Source: an uncultured Methylophilaceae bacterium (GTDB lineage: Bacteria; Pseudomonadota; Gammaproteobacteria; Burkholderiales; Methylophilaceae). From it: a stretch of DNA of 13,815 bases. The stretch covers positions 1 through 13,815 of the forward strand of contig CALKDJ010000002.1 of the NCBI GenBank assembly GCA_938084195.1, in the 5' to 3' direction. Shown piece after piece: positions 8,201-13,815 of the stretch. The notes under the pieces are model-generated. The model saw nothing but the letters and a program-made list of their open reading frames with translations, had not been told where the DNA came from and ran no database searches. Position numbers and translations under genes: made by a program. Positions within the stretch are counted from its first letter, which is position 1. Each line of letters begins with the position of its first letter.

Positions 8201-8456
8201 GATGTGTAATGCAGAACCAGAAGAAAAAGAGGCAATTAAGAAAGATATAAAAGAACGTGTAGAAGAATGGTATAAAAAAACAAAGAATCCTGAAGGGGAA
8301 ATTGAAACGAAACTTAAATATTCTGCAGGAAAACAGTTTATTAATTTATTGAGTCAATACAATGATAATGATTCTGATAGTTGGCGAACATTAAATTCAA
8401 TGCGAAATATTGATGTGGAGTCAATTATTCGTGTAACAGGTGGCGGTGATGGATAG
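5217..8456 (+). CDS. drmA: DrmA-like SF2 helicase of a DISARM-type defence system
   Basis: This 1079-residue helicase is a core DISARM protein, which with DrmB binds incoming DNA. An N-terminal region of about 430 residues with acidic stretches precedes the motor. Walker A is PTGGGKTEA at 448-456, the DEAD-box position reads DELH at 662-665, ATAT at 701-704 is motif III, SVGVD at 868-872 is motif V and QASSRVGR at 893-900 is motif VI with both arginines. Between motifs Ia and II is a zinc-binding insertion with CPLC (Cys568, Cys571) and Cys600/Cys605. A charged helical tail follows the motor. The ATG has AAGGA at 5205-5209 seven bases before it and overlaps the NERD gene by 11 bases. Adjacency to the DUF1998 gene supports the DrmA call over other large SF2 helicases such as DruE of Druantia, in which helicase and DUF1998 are combined. 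Function is inferred from the family. Confidence 0.88.
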   Translation: MSHESFKLEREKIVSYLSKELIGPIGSEDETLFERPHIRYLMGTLFPQDAKIESNTRDDELGKQATGEDEKDDDSPLSLIFQDAPASMGFSFFVEDCDEIKIELWAAEYQKITSEQKKEQEKKDDKDRLFTQNSSGKWPTWIRSPLATEESPKVINHLRSNSNQKTKIFNEKMEVNVIWRSIGKGHLLTVTVVNTAKQQPDTLIKTEDCLFQVGFRCSPVSGSIKEYPASNQLAFDEEEEELALQYKNQPTYSVGHGCSPFWPQDVNFIQTSSMPTSEVKPVINNINNENVMSLKFLSDEGINKDVLKSKLNAFTEEYAVWHKQINKETVESKYKDAKDRIVGRVGDALKRMRNGIEVLTQNSKAKKAFAIMNEVMMRQMIHTTKEEFVLPKERDEINYNDIRPTYSNAEFEIFKWRPFQLGFLLVVIESLINPKSDDRDIVDLIWFPTGGGKTEAYLGLAAFELIYRRLIFGPEGAGTSVIKRYTLRLLTSQQFQRASTLISCMELLRQERVDELGKNPFTLGLFVGESSSPNKLNDKSDKTPGAYQKYKFLLNEERPKNEFALMQCPLCGTKIVPDKRTEDEKDYGVNVTQSSFKFFCPTSSCDLHKSIPVTVVDEDIFNHPPSFIIGTVDKFARLAWQSNAKTILGYGKYKPPSLIIQDELHLISGPLGTIAGVYEAALETVITANSKDKFKPKYIAATATIRRAADQVKKLYGRKVNIFPPPGISSDDSYFAKTNHEALGRLYIGVMNQGHTQDTSLVRLSAALSQSVIDCQLSDEAKDTWWTQIIYHNSRRELGKSMTKSKDDIPKRVRVIMTDEKNMRKLANVEELSGSRPASEIPQVLSKLEKRFDDKAAIDILPCTNMISVGVDVSRLGLMLVFGQPKTTAEYIQASSRVGRSNKYPPGIVVTLYSPYKPRDRSHYENFYAYHKKLYRAVEPTSVTPYAEPSRHRSLHAALVIIMRHAAGLDSEDKAKDFDPSATKITEIIEALEERMCNAEPEEKEAIKKDIKERVEEWYKKTKNPEGEIETKLKYSAGKQFINLLSQYNDNDSDSWRTLNSMRNIDVESIIRVTGGGDG

Positions 8457-10278
8457 AAAAGTTAGAAGATCACAATGCATTATTCCTTTTGGAGTAGGTG
8501 CAATTCTTGATATCGGGCAAGAATCTTTTATTGCTGAAGATATATCGAAATGGGGTAAGAAGGGTGAAAAAATTGAGCTTAAAAGACTCTCAAATCGGCT
8601 TGGTATCCAAGAATTCAGAATGCCACCAGTACCGAAGGAATATTCTCAATATCCTGATAAGATTCCATTTCGTAGATTTCCTGAATGGTTATTTTGTTCA
8701 TCATGCGATGATTTACAACACTGGACAACCAACAAACCTCAACATGAAAGCCCTAAATGTGACAATAAAGGGTGTAATGGAAATAAATTAACGTCCATGA
8801 GGTTTGTGATGGCTTGTGAAAACGGACACTTAAGTGATGTTGACTGGCATAGTTGGGCTCATTCAGGAAACAATATTGCTGAAAGTGGCCGTTGCGATAT
8901 TAAAAACAAACTAAAGTATCGATCCAGAAAGAATAATTTTAGTGGCGGGCTGGACTCACTTGAAATATATTGTGAAGCTTGTCATTCTTCAAGATCCTTA
9001 GAGGGCATCACTATGAAAGGTGCTGTAAAAAGCATGAAAGCTAGTAAATGCCAGAATAAACAACCATGGGAGTTTCTCCCACAAGATCAATTTGGTAAAT
9101 GTGAAGAAACACCCTTAGTTGTCCAAAAAGGAGCTAGTAATTTATACTTCCCTAAAGTAATTTCTGCATTAGATATTCCCCTTAATGGTAAAAAAAATCA
9201 AACAGAAGCGGGAGAGCAGATTCTTAGACCTATGGGAGAATTTGAAGAGCTTAAAGAGGCTATAGAAGGAAATGATCAAGCAGGTCAAGATTATTTAGCT
9301 AGAAAATGTCACGACAAAACCGGTCTCTCTATTGAGGATATTCTTAGAGTAGCTAACGAGGACTTATCGAAAATTGTTGATGATGATGAGCAGCAACATA
9401 AAATAGCTATAAAAGAAAATGAGATTTTAATTGAGGAATGGCCTGTAATAATAAGCTCTACTGGTAATGAGGGCATCAACTTTAAATCATATGAAGAATC
9501 TTTTGATGGTTTAGATAATTATGGATTAAAAGATTTATTTGAAAAATTAATTTTAATACCCAGATTAAGAGAGGTAAGAGCACTTAGGGGCTTTAATCGA
9601 ATTGTGCCAAAAGAAAAGGACTTTATTTCTGCAGGATTAGATTTTGAAAAAAGATGGTTACCTGCGGTCGAAGTTTTTGGTGAGGGAATTTTTATTCAAT
9701 TTTCTGAAGAAGCAATTTTAAATTGGAGTAATTCAAATAAAAAATTCATTGAAAAAAGAATAGGAAATATCAATAAACAGTATAAAAGTAAGGAGTTAGA
9801 TTTTTTAACTTCACCACCTTCGGCTAGATTTATATTGCTACATACATTTTCACACTTATTAATTAGACAGCTTGCTTTTGAGTGTGGCTATTCTGAATCA
9901 TCACTTAGAGAGAGGATCTACGCAAGCGATGGTGATGATGATGAAAGTCCTATGGCCGGAATACTTATTTATACAGCTGACTCGGACTCAGAAGGTGCAC
10001 TGGGAGGTCTGGTTCGACAGGGTAAAAAAGATAGATTTATTGCAACAGTTATGATGGCGCTTGAAAGAGGTTGTTGGTGTTCGGGTGACCCAGTATGTAG
10101 AGAATTGGACGGCCAAGGCATGATGGGTTTAAATCGTGCAGCTTGTCATGCATGCGCACTCATATCAGAAACTTCATGTGTTAGTCATAACATTTTTTTG
10201 GATCGTATTTTAGCAATCGGAGACGAAAAAAATCCTTTTGGTTTCTTTAGTGATGCAGTTAAAAAATTTAGGACTTAA
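8449..10278 (+). CDS. drmB: DrmB-like protein with DUF1998
   Basis: This 609-residue partner of DrmA has the expected N-terminus RRSQCIIPFGVGAILDI. It then has CSSC (Cys83/86) with Cys104/109, CENGH near 123, and Cys175/178, probably structural zinc sites. The C-terminal DUF1998 domain shows LLHTFSH (His465, His469), LGGL near 518-521 and a cysteine-rich end: Cys542, 544, 550, 566, 569 and 577, with GLNRAACHAC. In DISARM, DrmA and DrmB form a DNA-binding complex. The frame extends three codons upstream to a GTG at 8440, but ATG at 8449 is preferred because AGGTGG at 8438-8443 lies five bases before it. It overlaps drmA by 8 bases. No nuclease motif is seen. Length and motif order fit DrmB; the other DUF1998 protein family, Druantia DruE, is much larger. 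Confidence 0.88.
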   Translation: MDRKVRRSQCIIPFGVGAILDIGQESFIAEDISKWGKKGEKIELKRLSNRLGIQEFRMPPVPKEYSQYPDKIPFRRFPEWLFCSSCDDLQHWTTNKPQHESPKCDNKGCNGNKLTSMRFVMACENGHLSDVDWHSWAHSGNNIAESGRCDIKNKLKYRSRKNNFSGGLDSLEIYCEACHSSRSLEGITMKGAVKSMKASKCQNKQPWEFLPQDQFGKCEETPLVVQKGASNLYFPKVISALDIPLNGKKNQTEAGEQILRPMGEFEELKEAIEGNDQAGQDYLARKCHDKTGLSIEDILRVANEDLSKIVDDDEQQHKIAIKENEILIEEWPVIISSTGNEGINFKSYEESFDGLDNYGLKDLFEKLILIPRLREVRALRGFNRIVPKEKDFISAGLDFEKRWLPAVEVFGEGIFIQFSEEAILNWSNSNKKFIEKRIGNINKQYKSKELDFLTSPPSARFILLHTFSHLLIRQLAFECGYSESSLRERIYASDGDDDESPMAGILIYTADSDSEGALGGLVRQGKKDRFIATVMMALERGCWCSGDPVCRELDGQGMMGLNRAACHACALISETSCVSHNIFLDRILAIGDEKNPFGFFSDAVKKFRT

Positions 10279-10281
10279 AAA

Positions 10282-11688
10282 ATGAGAATGCCTAATTCTG
10301 AAGAAATGAGTGACGAACAAAGGGATATATACCAACATGCTCCTGTTGATGGAGCAATATTAATTGCAGGCCCTCCAGGCACAGGTAAAACTGTGATTGC
10401 TTTTTTAAGAGCGGATAGCTTATCAGCCTCGAAAAAAACAACTGTAATGATGTTTAATAGAGTTTTAAGGGAATTTACAAATAATATTCCAGATGAAGAG
10501 CTTGGTAACCCAGATAATATAAGTGTTTTAACTAATCACCAATGGACGCAAGACTTTTTTAATAAAGTAAAAAATGAATTAGAACCAATTCCCACAGGAA
10601 ATAAAAAAATTTATTTGCCATTAGTTACATTTGATTTAAAAGACCAAGTAAAGAAAATAGGAGGTAGGTGGGATGGATATAAAAAATGTTGGTTTGTGTG
10701 GGAAAATGTATACGAAGAAAATAAAAAATTGCTGGAGCCTTGGCGAAAGAAAAAAGTAAAAGAACAAGAGGTCCCAAGAAAAGATAACGATAACAGCTCA
10801 AACGATGACTTTAAAGAGTTTGATTGGGAATCTATCTGGAAGTTTTGCAATGAGGCTAGGAGTAAACCTGAAGTACAAAAAAATTTAAACTGGGGCCATT
10901 TGATTATTGATGAAGGCCAAGACTTGCCAGAAGAATTTTATAAAGTCCTTGATAAAATAAGACACTTAATGTTTAGTGAATTTTTAGAAAAAGATAAGCC
11001 TGCTGTCACAGTTTTTGCTGATGAAAACCAAAAGTTATTTGCTAATAATTCATCTATTTCACAAATTTCAACAAGCTTATCAATAAGTGAGGATCGCCAT
11101 TTTAATCTGACTGAAAATTATAGAAATACTTTACAAATAGCAAAACTAGCTGAAAAATTTTATGTTGGTCTTGGTAAAAAACCAGAATTACCAATGGATA
11201 GGGAAGGTGATCTTCCTGTATTACTTGTAAAGAAAACATTAGATATGCATATAGACTATATTGTGAGGTACATAGGAAATAAGTCACATGAAGAAATTGG
11301 TATTATTGCAAATACTGACAAAGACAGAAAAGAAATTTTTAAGAAACTAAAAGAGAAATTAACAGAGAAGAATATTAATATTCAAACCTATAGCTTCAAA
11401 GATAAAACGGCAACTAAACCACAAGACTTAAAATTTGATGAAAAAGGGATAGGTGTTTTTAACAGGCAAAGTTGCAAAGGTCTTGAATTTGATACAGTTT
11501 TCTTGCCTGAATTACAAAATTTTAAATTTGACGCTATAAATGATTTTAATATGGCAATGTATGTAATGTGCTCAAGAGCCAGATTATCGCTTTATTTAAT
11601 GATTTCCAATGAAGGGGAAGAAGACCCAACGATTCTTAAACATCTTGTTCATGATGAGACGATATTAGAGGAGCAGCGTGATGGTTAA
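10282..11688 (+). CDS. SF1 (UvrD-like) helicase with an inserted DUF5710-like module
   Basis: A compact 468-residue SF1 ATPase. Motifs in order: GPPGTGKT at 30-37, DEGQD at 210-214, ADENQ at 246-250, YRNT at 280-283, CKGLEFD at 398-404 and SRAR at 431-434. Between Walker A and Walker B, at about 109-154, lies a module reading IYLPLVTFDLKDQVKKIGG, then RWDGYKKCWFVW and a Trp near 154. This is the pattern of DUF5710, a small module often attached to DNA-processing enzymes. A charged linker (155-177) follows it. The protein is shorter than UvrD (about 720 residues) and lacks a large 2B region, so it may translocate or act as an ATP-driven switch rather than unwind long duplexes; this is inference. 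AGGA at 10270-10273 precedes the ATG, which follows drmB after three bases. It overlaps the next gene by 8 bases. No NERD or other nuclease domain is present, unlike the first gene. Confidence 0.87.
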   Translation: MRMPNSEEMSDEQRDIYQHAPVDGAILIAGPPGTGKTVIAFLRADSLSASKKTTVMMFNRVLREFTNNIPDEELGNPDNISVLTNHQWTQDFFNKVKNELEPIPTGNKKIYLPLVTFDLKDQVKKIGGRWDGYKKCWFVWENVYEENKKLLEPWRKKKVKEQEVPRKDNDNSSNDDFKEFDWESIWKFCNEARSKPEVQKNLNWGHLIIDEGQDLPEEFYKVLDKIRHLMFSEFLEKDKPAVTVFADENQKLFANNSSISQISTSLSISEDRHFNLTENYRNTLQIAKLAEKFYVGLGKKPELPMDREGDLPVLLVKKTLDMHIDYIVRYIGNKSHEEIGIIANTDKDRKEIFKKLKEKLTEKNINIQTYSFKDKTATKPQDLKFDEKGIGVFNRQSCKGLEFDTVFLPELQNFKFDAINDFNMAMYVMCSRARLSLYLMISNEGEEDPTILKHLVHDETILEEQRDG

Positions 11689-13522
11689 AAAAAATGATGA
11701 GAATATAAATCAAAAAAGTCTAATTCCTGATGAAAACGAAACTAATTACCCGAAGGAAGAAGCTTCTAAAAAAGCATTAATAAAAGGTAATAAAAAACAA
11801 GATAAATGGTTTGTAGCGCTTAAATGGAATCATCTTCTTAAAGTTCTTGCGGGTGCATATATAGGGCCTCTTTCCTGTTATGTTAAGGGCGATGAAGATT
11901 TACAAAACAAAAATGAAGAAAGAATAATCATAAGGAAGAACGGGCTCATAAATCAAAATAATGTCCCCGAAAATTTAAATGATTTTACAGCCTTAATAGA
12001 AATAAATATAAACCTTCTCTCTCTCGAATTAATGACGGGAATAAATGGTGAAAAAATTGAAAGTAAAATTCAATCAGTAAATGATCTATCTCAATATGAT
12101 ATTTTACTATTTTTAGGGGCGATTTCAGTTTCAAATATTGAAGCAATTCACTTTGAATCTGAAGTACATAAAGAAAATTTTATTTTAAAAAGCTATGAAA
12201 ATCATCCTAATAATAAGACACATGATTATGATATTTTTGAGTTGAAAGTTACAAGTGAACTATTTAACAACAGTTTATTAAAAAATGCTGAAGAGAAGAT
12301 TCAAAATTTAGAGTTACCCAGCCTTAAAACAAATTTAAGGCTCTTGAATAGAAAGGTTGATGGTTATCTTGGAGGTATTGCCTTGTTGATAAATACAATT
12401 CCAGCAAGTCAAATATGGTTTGATTTTCTAAGAGGTACTTTATCTTCTATTCCCCCTGAGGAAAAAATATCTTTAAGAGATAGTAAAATATCTAAAAACC
12501 TTCTTGAGCAAAAACTTTTTGACTACGCATTCAATAAGTTGATTTTAAATAAGAATAAAGGACCTCAAGGTAAAGTTTTTTTGGAAACTTTAGTGAAAGA
12601 AATAGATACGAAGGACTTAGATAAAAAAAACCTTGGAATATTCAAGAAGTGGTATGAGACATCATTAGCGATATTGAATAATGAGCGTGATGTTCCAAAG
12701 CTCACTGATAAAGGTATGAAGGTTGGAAGGGCAATACTATTAATACTTCTTAGACCAAAATATCCAGATGTTTTAAGCTCTAAGAATTCATCGTTAGAGC
12801 CTGGTGATGATGTATTGGCTTTAGCCTCAATATTGGTTGGAGCAAAATATGGATTAGCCACTTTATCAAATGAATATAAATCTAATGAATCAAGTTATTT
12901 TATATTTTCAAATAGAATTACAGACCTTTTTAATGCTCATCTGATCAATGAAGACTTGAAAGAGAGATCATTTGAACCAGCCCTTAAGAATTCTCAAATT
13001 AACGTTACTAAGTCAAAATTTGGTGATTTAGGTCAAAGTTATGAGTTTAAAGTAAATGAAAAAATACTTTTTAAAAGAGATGATCAAGGGCCGGATGAAT
13101 TAGTAAAAGTTTTAATTAACGCTAGGACCTCATCAACACCATTACATTTTGATATTGATAGAGATAATATGTGTTTAAAATATCAATATGAATTTCCAGA
13201 AGGAAGACATCAGACTGTTTTTGTAAGCGTTGGTCAACCAACTAACTCTGGAGCTAAAACCTTAAGAGTCTGGTCGCCATGCCTAAATTTAAAAACATTT
13301 GCTAGCAAATATAATTTTGAATTACTTGATGGAATTATGAAAATGCATAGCTTTCCAGATACAAGATGTCGAATTGGTTTAAATGAAAATCAAGACCAAC
13401 TTATTGTGATGAGAGATCAAATGGTTGAATCTACAGGAACTGTGGAGTTGGAGATGATTGAACATGTAGCTCAATTTGCTGATGATTTTGAAAAAAGATT
13501 TGGAAATATTGACCAATATTAA
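11681..13522 (+). CDS. Unrecognised 613-residue protein with YbjN-like C-terminus, last gene of the DISARM-like operon
   Basis: I do not recognise the whole protein. The N-terminal 40 residues are Lys/Glu/Asn-rich and probably disordered, followed by WFVALKWNHLLKVLAGAYIG. The middle (about 220-410) is helical and includes LGGIALLINTIPASQIWF and DDVLALASILVGAKYGLATL. The last 140 residues, from about 470, alternate predicted strands and helices, with LRVWSPCLN, FELLDGIMKMHSFPDTR, LIVMRDQMV and a final helix MIEHVAQFADDFEKRFG. This pattern resembles the YbjN / type III secretion chaperone-like fold, a protein-binding fold. No catalytic, membrane or zinc motif is evident. AGAGGAG at 11667-11673 supports the ATG at 11681 over the GTG at 11678, and the start overlaps the helicase by 8 bases, so it is almost certainly co-translated. 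It may be an adaptor or regulator. DrmE was considered, but I see no decisive match. Confidence 0.8.
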   Translation: MVKKNDENINQKSLIPDENETNYPKEEASKKALIKGNKKQDKWFVALKWNHLLKVLAGAYIGPLSCYVKGDEDLQNKNEERIIIRKNGLINQNNVPENLNDFTALIEININLLSLELMTGINGEKIESKIQSVNDLSQYDILLFLGAISVSNIEAIHFESEVHKENFILKSYENHPNNKTHDYDIFELKVTSELFNNSLLKNAEEKIQNLELPSLKTNLRLLNRKVDGYLGGIALLINTIPASQIWFDFLRGTLSSIPPEEKISLRDSKISKNLLEQKLFDYAFNKLILNKNKGPQGKVFLETLVKEIDTKDLDKKNLGIFKKWYETSLAILNNERDVPKLTDKGMKVGRAILLILLRPKYPDVLSSKNSSLEPGDDVLALASILVGAKYGLATLSNEYKSNESSYFIFSNRITDLFNAHLINEDLKERSFEPALKNSQINVTKSKFGDLGQSYEFKVNEKILFKRDDQGPDELVKVLINARTSSTPLHFDIDRDNMCLKYQYEFPEGRHQTVFVSVGQPTNSGAKTLRVWSPCLNLKTFASKYNFELLDGIMKMHSFPDTRCRIGLNENQDQLIVMRDQMVESTGTVELEMIEHVAQFADDFEKRFGNIDQY

Positions 13523-13740
13523 TAACAAATCGTTGTGCCAGCATCATAATCTCAGCATATAAGAATAAAATTCTGAGTGTAATAAAGTCCCACTTGACTA
13601 AAATCTCACACTAAAATACACTGATTCATACACATTAACCATTGATTAAAATGTAACTAAAACAATAGGTTAGGGTAGTTATTAGGGGATAGAGCATCCC
13701 CCTCCTAAGGAGAGTATCTTAAACGCTAAGTAGTTACCTA
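13523..13740. other. Right-hand intergenic region, no gene seen
   Basis: After the operon stop there are about 218 AT-rich bases with no credible ORF. CTCAG (13551-13555) and CTGAG (13573-13577) could pair across a 17-base loop, but no T-tract follows, so this is not a convincing terminator. The rest up to 13663 shows nothing clear. From 13664 the sequence is strongly structured (separate entry). Confidence 0.6.
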
Positions 13741-13743
13741 TTA
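13664..13743 (+). other. tRNA-Arg(CCU)-like structured element, degenerate
   Basis: AATAGGT (13664-13670) and ACCTATT (13736-13742) are a perfect 7-bp inverted repeat enclosing a 79-base span, the size and end pairing of a tRNA acceptor stem. Inside, GGATAGAGCA (13687-13696) matches the 3' side of a bacterial tRNA D-arm. TCCCC-CTCCTAA-GGAGA (13697-13713) makes an anticodon arm with one mismatch and a CCT anticodon at 13704-13706. However, the 5' half of the D-stem does not pair well, no TTCGA T-loop is present and there is no CCA. The same bases can also fold as GGGGAT-AGAGC-ATCCCC (13685-13701). It may be a decayed or mobile-element tRNA, an attachment-site relic, or an unrelated hairpin. 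Confidence 0.35.
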
Positions 13744-13815
13744 CTTAATACTTTCAAAATTACATACTTCTTTCAATATATTATGTCCAAGTGAACCTGG
13801 AGTTAAATATCTAAT
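13741..13815 (-). CDS. Possible 3' end of a minus-strand gene cut by the window edge
   Basis: On the minus strand the frame is open from the window edge for 24 codons to the TAA at 13743-13741, encoding a peptide containing RYLTPGSLGHNILKEVCNF. The other two minus frames stop within the first few codons. The peptide looks protein-like but is too short to assign. It would converge on the defence operon. It could be a chance open frame. Confidence 0.3.
   Translation of the reverse strand: MRYLTPGSLGHNILKEVCNFESIK

Noticed and set aside
5217..10278. Druantia (DruE) helicase
   Set aside because: In DruE helicase and DUF1998 are in one very large protein; here they are two separate adjacent genes, as in drmA-drmB.
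12797..12856. Resemblance of DDVLALASILVGAKYGLATL to the C-terminal motif of ADP-ribosylglycohydrolases
   Set aside because: The other metal-binding motifs of that family are not seen, so the likeness is probably chance; a profile search could settle it.
12565..12861. Minus-strand ORF of 98 codons
   Set aside because: Antisense to the last operon gene and with no recognisable features; a shadow of the real frame.
13551..13577. CTCAG...CTGAG hairpin as operon terminator
   Set aside because: Only five base pairs, a 17-base loop and no following T-tract.
13664..13742. Integron attC site
   Set aside because: The ends do not fit the RYYYAAC and GTTRRRY core sites, and no integrase or cassette structure is present.

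Overview
The window is AT-rich by eye and reads as an accessory, probably mobile, defence island. The organism is not certain. Codon use, Shine-Dalgarno spacing and the protein families fit a low-GC proteobacterium, most likely a gammaproteobacterium; this is inference. No integrase, transposase, CRISPR array or rRNA is visible.

Layout. At the left edge (1-429) is the 3' end of an EF-hand calcium-binding protein, probably a gene of the flanking chromosome. Next, on the minus strand, is a C5-cytosine methyltransferase with an N-terminal helix-turn-helix (448-1770). It is divergent from a PD-(D/E)XK restriction endonuclease of MvaI/BcnI type (1893-2672). Together they look like a type II restriction-modification pair of the M.SsoII/EcoRII kind, probably acting on a CCNGG-type site. 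After the endonuclease come a small membrane-anchored, lysine-rich protein (2673-2981) and a double zinc-finger protein ending in a DksA/TraR-like finger (3150-3533). These two lie in one frame, separated by one TAA and 168 bases of open sequence without a start codon, so they may be the halves of a broken gene.

The main block is a tight five-gene plus-strand operon (3578-13522) with overlaps of 11, 8 and 8 bases and one 3-base gap. In order: a NERD-nuclease/SF1-helicase fusion; DrmA, a large SF2 helicase with a DELH box; DrmB, the DUF1998 protein; a second SF1 helicase carrying an inserted DUF5710-like module; and a 613-residue protein that I cannot name, whose C-terminus resembles the YbjN / type III secretion chaperone-like fold. 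DrmA and DrmB are the core of the DISARM phage-defence system. The usual partners DrmC (phospholipase D), DrmD, DrmMI and DrmE are not seen here. The nuclease role could be taken by the NERD domain, and the neighbouring cytosine methyltransferase could be either an independent restriction-modification enzyme or a DrmMII equivalent. This DISARM-like variant is the strongest candidate for an undescribed or little-described system.

The right edge (13523-13815) holds no complete gene. It has a 79-base element bounded by a perfect 7-bp inverted repeat, with a core resembling tRNA-Arg(CCU), and then what may be the 3' end of a minus-strand gene. It may mark the island boundary.
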